Source of the DNA: Pyrenula massariospora
Taxonomy: Eukaryota > Ascomycota > Eurotiomycetes > Pyrenulales > Pyrenulaceae
Reading direction: 5' to 3'
Assembly (NCBI GenBank): GCA_021030905.1
Contig: JAGFMI010000002.1
Span: 2,418,001-2,482,000, forward strand
DNA: 64,000 bases
Shown: positions 46,806 to 55,544 of the stretch, piece by piece
Layout: each line of letters opens with the position of its first letter
Numbering within the stretch: position 1 is the stretch's first letter
The notes under the pieces: generated by a model
Seen by the model: the letters and a program-made list of their open reading frames with translations, nothing else
Databases searched by the model: none
Told to the model about the DNA's origin: nothing
Translations under genes and position numbers: made by a program

Positions 46806-48125
46806 CTTGGCGTTCTGGATCTGCACGGGATTGGGTTACTTTTGGGAGCTTGGAGACGGATTCTTGCAGCCGGTTCTGGAACATCGAAAGCATGGCGAAC
46901 ATTCGGATGCCGTTGGAACTTCCTCCTCCGCTTCCAGGTGGATGACACTGATCAACATCAGCCTGGCATTCACGGTCTAGTTCTCCTTTTTCAAATTGTC
47001 GCAAGGCCGAGTTCTTGGTCATCAGGGTTCACGATCGCGTTGCTTTCGTATTGTAAGACAAAATTGCACCATCACAGGATCACAGAACAAATTGTTATTG
47101 TGGATTTGGCCGCTTGTTTCAATCAGCCTTTTCCTCGGGACTCGAGGATCCGCATGTGGAGTTCCGACCCAGGCTCAATCTGCGCAACCTCATCTATCTA
47201 AGCACTTCTGTATCCACACCGCAAAGGGGAAGGACTTTGACCCTCCATCTTCGTAGTCAGCTGTAGAGCCTCGAGTTAAGACTCGAAAAGACGTGGTAGT
47301 ATATCCACCAGTGGATCTTTCCAGTCTACCCAGCCGCCCCGTGGATTTAGGAAGAAATAAATTTCGGCTTTCTACCATACGGGCGAGGGGTGGTCAATCC
47401 CCCAAATTCGTTAGATCTCGCCGAATCGGTCTGCTTTTCAGGGCTTGAACCTCGCATTGGCTGTGCTGGGATTTTTGCAAAAGAAAATCTCCCCCGGGTA
47501 AAAGCCCCTTTGAGAAATGTTTTCCGTCTTTTCGGCTCGACGAAGTTTTTCAACCAATCCATTCCATCTCGCTTCGCCGTCCTTCGTCCTCAGGATATGC
47601 TCATTGGCTCCATCTCTTTTGTGAATGCCCAAGGTCAACCCCCTCAATTCAAAAAAGCCAGCCAATGCCGAGTCGTGCACCGCGGTCACGTTCGGACCTT
47701 CTCCGTTGGACTCCCTGGTCGTACATAGCATGATATATTATAGTATAGCATTGCGTGGCACAAAGACCAATCGCTCTATATGTCCAGTTCACATCTCTAC
47801 CGTTGCAGATAGACATGACGTGACGTGACGTGACGTGACGTGACTCTTTCTATCGCCGTCTAGGAACGAGAACTAAGCATTTTTCCTTCCAACTCCTTGC
47901 AACGCCTTTTACAATGCTATCCCATCATTTGCTCCTCCCCTCCAATATTAAGCAAAAATGATTGCCCTTCTCGCTCCCTTCACGGCCGCGCCTATATCCT
48001 ATCCTACCCTACCCTTTCTTCGCCGCCCTCTGCCACAAATGCATAAGCTAATCGTCTAACTTTGACAAAAATACAAGAAACCAAACACGCCACCAACAAC
48101 AGAGATGGAAACGCGTAGACCAAAC
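46806..48125. other. Intergenic region, no gene seen
   Basis: 1.3 kb between the SR-protein stop and the minisatellite. Open frames (for example 47390-47728) have no family resemblance. It contains the TGACG tandem array at 47816-47844. Confidence 0.5.
47816..47844. repeat. Five tandem TGACG pentamers
   Basis: TGACG repeated five times from 47816 to 47840, followed by TGAC. Each junction creates TGACGTGA, a CRE-like bZIP site. It is about 380 bp beyond the stop of the twin-CX9C gene (minus) and 1 kb beyond the SR gene, in a non-coding interval. Confidence 0.85.
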
Positions 48126-48200
48126 CAGACCAAACCAAACCAGACCAAACCAAACCAGACCAAACCAAACCAGACCAAACCAAACCAGACCAAACCAAAC
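48126..48200. repeat. 15-bp minisatellite, five perfect copies
   Basis: CAGACCAAACCAAAC occurs five times head to tail (48126, 48141, 48156, 48171, 48186), with partial units before it. It is a simple A/C array on the plus strand and G/T on the minus. It lies 23 bp after the stop codon of the twin-CX9C gene, so it is probably transcribed as part of its 3' UTR. The long minus-strand frame across it is an artefact of the repeat. Confidence 0.92.
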
Positions 48201-48223
48201 AAGAGCAGAGTAAAATAGAAGAC

Positions 48224-48499
48224 CTAACGTACGAGGTAGCACTCCTTCAACCTCCCAAACTCGGCCGCACACATGTCCTTGTGCACGGAATTGTAGTCGC
48301 GCGTCACGCAGGCGCCGTAGGCTGCGGCCTTTATGTTCACCACATTAGCACATTAGCATATAGGCAGGGAGGGGGTGAGGGGGGGATGGGGGTATGGGGA
48401 GGAGAGGGAGGGGGAGGAAAGATTTACTTCGGCGGAACACTGGGCGGCGGCGCGGGCGAATTTTTCGATCGGGCGGGGGGGCTTGGGTTTTAGTGGCAT
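48224..48499 (-). CDS. Twin-CX9C (CHCH) protein, probable NDUFAF8-like complex I assembly factor
   Basis: Model complement(join(48224..48328,48428..48499)), 58 aa; 99-nt pyrimidine-rich intron (GTAAAT...AAAG, with GCTAAT branch-like sites). Exon 1 reads MPLKPKPPRPIEKFARAAAQ then CSAE; exon 2 continues AAAYGACVTRDYNSV, HKDMCAAEFGRLKECYLVR. Cysteines form a perfect twin CX9C: C21-X9-C31 and C44-X9-C54. These proteins are imported into the mitochondrial intermembrane space by Mia40. The pieces AAAYGxCV and KDxCAxEFxxLxxC agree with human NDUFAF8 (C17orf89), which works with NDUFAF5. Orthology is from memory and needs a search; the twin-CX9C assignment is directly visible. A five-copy minisatellite follows the stop. 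Confidence 0.82.
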
Positions 48500-49330
48500 T
48501 TTTTTAGGTAGGTTTGGGAGGAAGAGGGCGGGGAGAGGGCCGGGTTTTGGATTGGGATTTTAGGAGGACTGTAGAGTTTCAATTGACGGTGATGTCGAGG
48601 ATGGGAGGCTTGAGATGTAGGTTGTTCACGGAGATCGATTGGGAGGTGGTGACGTTTCAGGATCTCCGGAGGTGGGACGGGCGGAATCTTCCTGGGTCAT
48701 CAACTTCTTATTTTAACTACCTACCGATGATAGAGGCGTTGGATAGCGTGAGCTTCTGCCTTTTTGTTTGATCATTCTGTCTGTAATTTGTGGGCTTTCT
48801 GCATGATGGTCTGGTTTTGTTTCCCTCATAGTACTGTGAAAGCCCATCCTAATAGTTCATGGCGCACCAAGGATATGGGGAAACTTACTTTACAAATCTA
48901 GTATTCTCATTTTGAATGGCCCTATAGATCTCCAATTATAGTAGTAATGATTAAATATTTACTAATATGCGAAGAACTGGCTGCTCAATATTAAGATTAA
49001 ATTCGATCCGCAGAACATGCACTGTTAATTGTAGAACAATCTCAGCCAGAATTTTGGAATAGATGTATTGGATTTAAGTACTCCACGAACTCCATTGCCA
49101 TTCCTCGGTGCGTCTAATAGTACTATAGAAGATCATCTTTAAAATCTAAAGTAGAATGGCACCGATGATATGGTTGAGCAAGGTCTGACATTCTCTCAAG
49201 AGCGTAATCAAATTTGGTCTCACCAGCCGGAATCATGTATCGGCGTCTATGAAATTAATAGTTAAGCCATCCTATTATTCTATTGACAAGCTCCATGCCA
49301 AATTTCGCTTTTTGTAGGAAATCTTTATCT
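48500..49330. other. Intergenic region, no gene seen
   Basis: 0.83 kb containing the promoter of the twin-CX9C gene (minus) and the 3' side of the aminotransferase gene. Bases 48780-49280 are AT-rich. A short frame at 48514-48771 has no family resemblance. Confidence 0.5.
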
Positions 49331-50746
49331 TCACCCAACCACACCTCTCACCACGTCCCCAAACCTCCGGACTCCTTCCCCCAATTCGTCCACCTTTGCA
49401 GCAGCAAACGTCAGCCGAAACCTTACCACGCTCCCTTCAGCACTCTCCCCGCCAGCCCTAAACCACCTTCCCTTAGCAACCAGCACTCCATTCTGCGCCG
49501 CTTGATCAAAGATCCTACTCTCAATCTCCGCCGGCTCTATCCTTACCCCGACACAATCAACCCCAACCCAGAGAAACATCCCAGCACCCGGCACCACCCA
49601 CGAACACACACCTCTTGGCAACCACCTCTCACAAGCCTCCACCAACACATCCCTCCTCTCCCGATACCTCCCGGACAAGCTCACCAGCCACTCCACAAAC
49701 CCCTCCTGCCCCCACTCTTCCGCCAGCAGCCGGTACAGCATCAGCTGCGCGACCCCCGACGGCGCGACGGTGCTGAACTCCGAGTGTGCGAGGAATTTGT
49801 CGACGATTGCGGAAGGACCGGTGAGCCAGCCGATGCGTAGGCCCGGGGCGAGGATCTTGGAGGTGCTGTCGAGGCGGAGGACGCGGGATGATCTGTCGAG
49901 GGAGAGGTATGAGGGGGGGAGGTTTGCGAGGTAGGATTTCGTACTGTCTTGGCTGGTGTGCGGGTTTGAGAGCTGGATGTAGTAGTATGGATCGTCTTCG
50001 ATGATGAGGAGACCGTGTCGCTCGGCGACGTCGTAGATCATTCGCCTACGCTCGGCGGACTGTGTTGCGCCCGTTGGGTTCTGTCCCGTGGGGATGGTGT
50101 AGAGTAGAGTTGGCTTGATGCCTCGTGCTCCGTCCCACGTTGAGAGGACCTCGTCGAGAGCGTCTGGCAGGAGGCCTTCGGCGTCCATGGGGATCCCTTT
50201 AAGATGGATGCCGAGGGGGCGCGTGGCCTCGATGAACCCGGCATAAGTATAGGATTCCGTGAGGACGGTGTCACCGCAGGAGCAGAACATGCGCAGGAGG
50301 ATGTCGAGTGCGGAGGTCGTGCCGCAGGTGAGAGCGGTCTTCCAGTCTGCCGAGGGAGGGTCGTGAATTTTTTGGATGTGGGAGGTTAGGAAGGAGAGGA
50401 GGGCGGGGACGCCGGCTGCGGTGCCATAGTTTAGTGCTGTGATGAGGGAAAACGGGTCGTTGGTATTGGGGCGTGATGAGCCACGATGGGATGATGAATT
50501 CTCGTCTGCATTTGTAGAGGTTGGGGAGGTGACGCTCTGAAAAGAAACTCCCGTCCAGGGGAAGAAATCGCTCATTGGCCGGGCAGTACCGAGGGGGATC
50601 GTATTTGGGCGGAGGGTTGCAGTAGTGCCTTTGAGGGTGGAAGCTTGGCGGCGCTGGCTCTCAAGACTGAAGCGGTGGTCCCATGGCTTGGCTGCCGGAT
50701 TTGGTAATTGGCTTGAAGGGGACGACGGAGGTGTGATAGTGGGCAT
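49331..50746 (-). CDS. PLP-dependent aminotransferase (class I/II; aromatic/2-aminoadipate type, Aro8/Aro9-like)
   Basis: Fold-type I aminotransferase; relatives convert aromatic or branched amino acids to 2-keto acids. Single exon, 471 aa from the ATG at 50746; the frame extends 24 codons upstream but only from GTG. Visible elements: LNYGTAAGVPALLSFL, TCGTTSALDILLRMF, TIPTGQNPTGATQS (NPTG), IIEDDPYYY (Asp and Tyr contacting PLP), RLDSTSKILAPGLRIGW with Schiff-base Lys K297, and VVRFRLTFA with the carboxylate-binding Arg. No presequence is evident. The gene lies 588 bp downstream of, and in the same direction as, a 2-keto-acid decarboxylase, suggesting consecutive Ehrlich-pathway steps. Its upstream region carries a CGG-triplet array shared with the decarboxylase promoter. 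Confidence 0.92.
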   Translation of the reverse strand: MPTITPPSSPSSQLPNPAAKPWDHRFSLESQRRQASTLKGTTATLRPNTIPLGTARPMSDFFPWTGVSFQSVTSPTSTNADENSSSHRGSSRPNTNDPFSLITALNYGTAAGVPALLSFLTSHIQKIHDPPSADWKTALTCGTTSALDILLRMFCSCGDTVLTESYTYAGFIEATRPLGIHLKGIPMDAEGLLPDALDEVLSTWDGARGIKPTLLYTIPTGQNPTGATQSAERRRMIYDVAERHGLLIIEDDPYYYIQLSNPHTSQDSTKSYLANLPPSYLSLDRSSRVLRLDSTSKILAPGLRIGWLTGPSAIVDKFLAHSEFSTVAPSGVAQLMLYRLLAEEWGQEGFVEWLVSLSGRYRERRDVLVEACERWLPRGVCSWVVPGAGMFLWVGVDCVGVRIEPAEIESRIFDQAAQNGVLVAKGRWFRAGGESAEGSVVRFRLTFAAAKVDELGEGVRRFGDVVRGVVG

Positions 50747-50847
50747 CTCTTCTAAGACAGCTTTAATGGCGTTGTAGATAGAGTAGAGAAATTTTTGAAT
50801 ATAAGCTGAACTGTCCACCTTTTTATAATTGTGGACGATTAGGTTAT

Positions 50848-50890
50848 CGGTATCGGAGTACGTAGCTCGGAGCTTCGGAGAGTCGGAGAA
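50848..50890. promoter_or_regulatory. CGG-triplet array upstream of the aminotransferase
   Basis: CGG triplets on the plus strand start at 50848, 50854, 50868, 50876 and 50884; the last three have an exact 8-bp period (CGG-N5-CGG-N5-CGG). The 13-mer TCGGAGAGTCGGA (50875-50887) recurs in the decarboxylase/regulator promoter. CGG direct repeats are classic Zn2Cys6 sites. The array lies 102-144 bp upstream of the ATG at 50746, within the 588-bp spacer up to the decarboxylase stop; I see nothing else in that spacer. Confidence 0.65.
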
Positions 50891-51334
50891 TCGTGCCCTG
50901 CATTCTCAACATAAAGCTAGATAGGACCCTTGATTCCATATTTTCTAGCGTGAGGACGCTACATTTGTAAGTAGATAGCGCAGAGCTCGAGAGGAAGAAG
51001 AAGGCTCACCACGGATCTAAAAATTGTCTTGGTACGTTGAAGATGACATGGTTGTTTGTTTGGCGCAAACGGTCGGCGTTTCGCCGATATTTCTCTCGAT
51101 TCTATGGCCTTTGTAGAGGCTGTCTGCTAACAAAAAAAAGATGATCCTCGTCCGGGGATACTTTAGAGCTGGCGCAATATTTTTTATTGTGTGAAAACCC
51201 ACCGCTGCTTCACCTCAAGCTGCACTATCAGTAACTTGGCGATTCTTAGGAAGTGATCGTATAGCGAAAGTCGTAGAGTATCTTCTTGTCATGCGCAACG
51301 TCTGAGAGACGTGAGGGAAATTTGGGTTGCGATG

Positions 51335-53077
51335 CTACGATGCCTTCCCGATATTCTCCCCCTCCTTTTGCTTCTCCAGCATAGTCAGCAATGGCGCTGG
51401 TGCGTCCTCCCGCTCCATCATGACCTCGACCATCCGCAACCCTTTACCATGAATCATCTCCTTGTCTTCAAGCAACCGCTCGACATCCCCCCAAGTTTTG
51501 ATTGTACAAGTGCGAGACCGGTACTCTCCCTGCTCTTCCGCGCCAAAGAAAGCCGGAGCAAGCAGATACCGCCACGCCGCCACATCATTGTAGCCCTGCT
51601 GCCGCCCGTGAATGCACCGTTCAATCGTGTACCCGTCATTGTTGATCACAAAGACGACCACGTCCAGGTTCTCGCGTATGATCGTGCTGAGCTCTTGAAC
51701 GGTCATCTGGAGACTGCCGTCACCGATAAACAGCACGACGCGAGGGTGCGCGATCTGGTTCCACTTGTCTTCAGCGGCAAGCTCACGCTGTGCGATCGCC
51801 GCGCCGAGGGCAGCCGGCAGCATGTAGCCGATAGACAGCCATGTCACAGGGGCAAAGTAGCGGGTGTGTTGAGGAAGAACGAACTCGCGGCTGCCATACC
51901 CTGCCGTGCCGGTTTCGGCAAGGACAATGTCTCCGGGGAGCAGGAAGCGATTAATGGCGTGCCAGAAATGGCGTTGTGACACCGGCTCGTTGCTGACATG
52001 TTGACAGGAGGGTTTGGGGTCCCGCAGCTTGGGATGCGGCTTTTTCACCGACAGTTCAAAAGAGCCCATGTCTAACAGCGCTTTGATGACGAACCCAGGG
52101 GGCAGGTCTTGGAACAATTGAGATTCTGCCTGGACAGCAGCGGCGGTAAATGAGATGGTGACTGAGGGATTTGGGATGGCCGAGAATTGGAATGTGTTGG
52201 TGCTGCTATGGTGTGGACCAAAGCATAATATTAGGTCGCAAGAATCAATGTATTCTCTTGCCGCTGGGTCCCCGAAATTGCCCGAATAGACCCCATATAC
52301 ATTCGGCAAAGTCTCGTCGACCAGACCTTTGCCAAACGAGGTGATCCATGTGGGAAACTTGAGAGCCTTAATCATCTCATTGACCTCGTTGATGATGCCA
52401 AACGCCCTGACTTCCCCATCAACGAGGATCATGGGCTGCTTGGAGGCGACGATCTTCCCATGAATGAGCGATAGTGCAGCCTTCTCGTTCGCCTTGGACC
52501 CGGGCGGAGGAAGCATTGATGGCAATGGCGCGAGCCTTGATTGTGGGCGTAGAACCGGAATATCCACCATGTCCACAGGTACTTCGATGTAGACGGGTCT
52601 ACTGTGAAGCAGGCACTGCTCTAGGATGCCATCGATCTGAGCTGGACTAGTTCGATGGTCCCGGAGGTTGGTCTGCGCAACAGTGACGTGGGCGTGCATC
52701 TGACCAAATCGACGGTATTCGCCATCATTGAAAGTGTGATGTATGAGAGCCCGTGAATCCTGCAGTCTTCGTTGAGGAGTACCGACGATGTGAACGATTG
52801 GAGCCTTCTCTGCAAAGGCGCCGGCGATGGCATTGATCGCGGAAAGCTCGCCAACTCCGAATGTTGTGATCAAGGCACCAAGTCCTTTGGTCCTTGCATA
52901 TGCATCCGCGGCATACCCAGCGTTCAGCTCATTGCAGTTGGCCGCCCATTGCAGACCGGAGGGCTCAACATAGTCCAACAGTGTTAAGTTGTAGTCGCCA
53001 GGCACTCCGAAGATTGAACGAACGCCCAGTTCATGAAGGCGAAGGAAGAGATACTCCGCAAGCTTTAAGGTTGCCAT
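51335..53077 (-). CDS. Thiamine-diphosphate 2-keto-acid decarboxylase (pyruvate/indolepyruvate/phenylpyruvate decarboxylase family)
   Basis: Decarboxylates a 2-keto acid to an aldehyde. Single exon, 580 aa from ATG 53077. Conserved catalytic residues are present: D28 (GVPGDYN), E50 (NCNELNAGYAADAYAR), the H113-H114 pair (LIHHTFNDGEY), and the ThDP/Mg motif beginning FIGDGSLQMTVQELSTI and ending INNDGYTIER. Length and motifs match yeast Pdc1/Aro10 and bacterial indolepyruvate decarboxylase. The aminotransferase next door argues for an amino-acid-derived keto acid (aromatic, Ehrlich pathway) rather than bulk pyruvate fermentation, but substrate is not determined by sequence reading. Divergent from a Zn2Cys6 regulator with only 255 bp between starts. 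Confidence 0.92.
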   Translation of the reverse strand: MATLKLAEYLFLRLHELGVRSIFGVPGDYNLTLLDYVEPSGLQWAANCNELNAGYAADAYARTKGLGALITTFGVGELSAINAIAGAFAEKAPIVHIVGTPQRRLQDSRALIHHTFNDGEYRRFGQMHAHVTVAQTNLRDHRTSPAQIDGILEQCLLHSRPVYIEVPVDMVDIPVLRPQSRLAPLPSMLPPPGSKANEKAALSLIHGKIVASKQPMILVDGEVRAFGIINEVNEMIKALKFPTWITSFGKGLVDETLPNVYGVYSGNFGDPAAREYIDSCDLILCFGPHHSSTNTFQFSAIPNPSVTISFTAAAVQAESQLFQDLPPGFVIKALLDMGSFELSVKKPHPKLRDPKPSCQHVSNEPVSQRHFWHAINRFLLPGDIVLAETGTAGYGSREFVLPQHTRYFAPVTWLSIGYMLPAALGAAIAQRELAAEDKWNQIAHPRVVLFIGDGSLQMTVQELSTIIRENLDVVVFVINNDGYTIERCIHGRQQGYNDVAAWRYLLAPAFFGAEEQGEYRSRTCTIKTWGDVERLLEDKEMIHGKGLRMVEVMMEREDAPAPLLTMLEKQKEGENIGKAS

Positions 53078-53206
53078 TGTGGATGCAAGTAACGATCCGC
53101 AGAACTTCAATATCTGTCTGTCCAAGACTAGACATGGCGATGAAGGAAGTTGTATAGAACAATTTATACAGCTTCCCAAAGCGGGCGACTTGCAGGACGC
53201 GCGCAG

Positions 53207-53263
53207 AGTCGGAGAAGTTCCTAAGAAATCGGAGAGTCGGACAACTCTTCTCGGGCAGAGCGG
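53207..53263. promoter_or_regulatory. CGG-triplet array in the divergent decarboxylase/regulator promoter
   Basis: CGG triplets start at 53210, 53230, 53238, 53252 and 53261. The pair at 53230/53238 repeats the CGG-N5-CGG arrangement within the same 13-mer TCGGAGAGTCGGA (53229-53241) found upstream of the aminotransferase, and GAGTCGGAGAA (53206-53216) also recurs there. The array is about 130-185 bp from the decarboxylase ATG and 70-125 bp from the regulator ATG, so one array could serve both genes. Confidence 0.65.
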
Positions 53264-53332
53264 AGTGACCCTTATCAAACACCGAATGAGATTTTATGAC
53301 TTGAAACGGATTTCATCTTATTGAGATTAGAG

Positions 53333-55544
53333 ATGAATGCGAGGCTCCCGGCATGCGATCCGTGTCGCCTGTCAAAGCTGGCGTGCGACCATGCAAAGCC
53401 GGTGTGCTCCCGCTGCCGTAACCGTAAGAAGTCAGAGAGTTGCGTGTACAGGGCCAGTCCCTTTAGGAGGAAAGACTTTCGAGGACCCAACAATGCGGTC
53501 AATCAGCAGACACCGTGAGCAATACCCTTTTAAACTTTTGCCCGGCTAAAGCTTGGCCAGTCAACATGAATCTACTGTGTCATCGCCGGCCACCCCAGTC
53601 TCGTCTAAGCAGCATCATTATCCCAACCCTGGCTTTCTGGGCTATTCAAGCCATGTCACTATTTATGGCAATCTGACCTCTAGCCCTACGCTTGGGGACG
53701 AGGCACACCATGATTTGGAGCAGACCCCTTCTCAGGGAACCCTTCCCCCGGATTCACAGTCTGCCATTACCCAGGGGGTACACCTGCTCGGGCAAATCGG
53801 AGACCTCACGAGGATCAAGGCCATGAGGAGCTTGGTGGATGCTTGGCTCTTGAAAGGTGTCAATCTCGCACTAGCAGGGCCCTTCGTCGCTCGGTGTGCT
53901 GAGGCGGTAGAGAGGCAGCTGACAATGGCCCAAGGCAGTCTTTCCGTCACAGAGCTCTCTCTCCGGCTTCTCCAGAACTCCTTTGCTCATCTGTCCTTCA
54001 ATTCCTCTACCACCTTCTCCGACTTCTCCAGTCAGCTCTGTGGCGACCACATACGATGGGAGACACTCGGGCTGTTTTTCGTGGCTGTTTGCCGGGCGAC
54101 ATTTGATCTGACAGAATTTCCTCCTCTGTACACCTGTGACGAGCAGCGGCTTGGTCTCCAAAGACTGGCGACTGATATCGCTGATCAGGGTTTGGAGCTA
54201 GCTCTTACACTTGACTGCTTAAATGACCTACAGCTCTTCCTTCAATACGAGAACTTCATTGTACACTCGTACGTCGACGGTGATCAAAGTGAGTGGGAAC
54301 CTTGGCCATCGCGCTTAACTCACCTTTTCATTAGGTTATCGCTCGTGGAGAAAATTGGGCGACGTGTTGAGTTCCCTGTTTGCGCTTGGCTATCATGAAA
54401 AGATCGATACCGATATACGAGCACCCTTTTTTCTAAGGGAATTGCGAAGAACTACCTTTGCGCGGATCTATTCTGCGGACAAGAATGTCGCTATATTTCT
54501 TGGACGCGCTCCTAGATTTAGTCGGCGTTTCTGTCAATTTCAGATTCCGTCTGGCGGTATCGATTTGCAGGAGGAAAATCCTTCTTCAGAACTACTATCT
54601 CAGGAATTCAGCTGGGATCCGGACGCAAAGATTGAATACGTCGCCGAGACTCGATGGTCCGCCTTGTGCGCATTGTTAAAAGAAGATATTCTCGAGATCT
54701 TTCGCGACGAGAGCCGTAAGAACCAAACGCAACGGTGCAGGTAAGGAAACGGCTTCAAATAGAGCAAACCCAGCTTATGGTCCAAGCGCTATTAAGACTC
54801 GAGCCGAAACTCAATGGCAGATGCTACCTCGTCATTTTCGCATTGGATGCAATCTCAAAGACTGCACCGGAACACCCTTTGAGCGCGATTTCCTCGTCAG
54901 CACACGACTGAATTACCTTCACGTACTGTTCCTTTTCCATGCCCTCTTGCTGGACCATAACTCCGAGCCGGACGCGCCACTCCTAAAGATCTCTCAGGAA
55001 ATGCTATCGCTGGTCATTGAGGCGATTGTGCTCAGAAACCGTCTGTCAAACTCGGGGACCGGGCTAGGCTGGAAGGAATATTCTCCTTGTGGCTAGGCCG
55101 TGTTTGTACGAGTGCTAACTGATTTTACAGGTTGCTCACTATGGCCTGCCCGCCGCAGGAATTGTATGTCTCTCGATTCTTCATCAGTATACCCAGAATG
55201 AGGCTGCTGGACCAATCCAATCAAAGGTGTTGCAGAATCTGAGTGTCTTGGTGGCGGAGATCGAGATGGGTGCACTGGTTCAACCTGGTGAGCCCAACTA
55301 TGCATACTTTCGTCGCGCCATTGGGCCTATTCAAAGACTCCTTGACATTGTCACTACAGGCAAACTGTTGCGGAGACCTTCCGAGGGAACCGAAGCACAT
55401 CAATCACTGTCGAATGATGATGATGGAACTATGGACTGGAGCATGTGGAACAGCATGGATCCGTGGGAATTTGAGACAGGCTTCTGGGATAATTTTTCAG
55501 ACTATCTGTCGACCTTGGGACCGGGAGCATTCGAATATCAATAG
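53333..55544 (+). CDS. Zn2Cys6 transcription factor of the aminotransferase/decarboxylase cluster
   Basis: Model join(53333..53514,53561..54288,54335..54715,54774..55075,55131..55544), 668 aa if the last intron is removed. The N-terminal zinc cluster is CX2CX6CX6CX2CX8C (CDPCRLSKLACDHAKPVC then SRCRNRKKSESC). The middle is a fungal_trans region: RSWRKLGDVLSSLFALGYHE, LRELRRTTFARIYSADKNVAIFLGRAPRF, MLPRHFR, RLNYLHVLFLFHALLLDH, WK joined to VAHYGLPAAGI. Introns 1-3 (46, 46 and 58 nt) are canonical. The fourth must join AAG (55075) to GTT (55131) to keep frame, but the donor reads GA instead of GT; with retention, translation stops at 55096 and about 140 residues are lost. It is divergent from the decarboxylase, so it probably controls the cluster. 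Confidence 0.82.

Noticed and set aside
48004-48272. Minus-strand frames encoding repeated WSGLV or WFGLV units
   Set aside because: They are translations of the 15-bp minisatellite; the real gene is the spliced twin-CX9C protein just beyond it.
53515-53551. 37-nt version of intron 1 in the cluster regulator (AAAG acceptor)
   Set aside because: The in-phase CCAG acceptor at 53560 gives a 46-nt intron with a GCTAAA branch-like site, which is more typical.
54716-54740. 25-nt intron in the cluster regulator
   Set aside because: Phase fits but it is too short for a spliceosomal intron; extending to the next CAG (54773) gives a 58-nt intron in the same phase.
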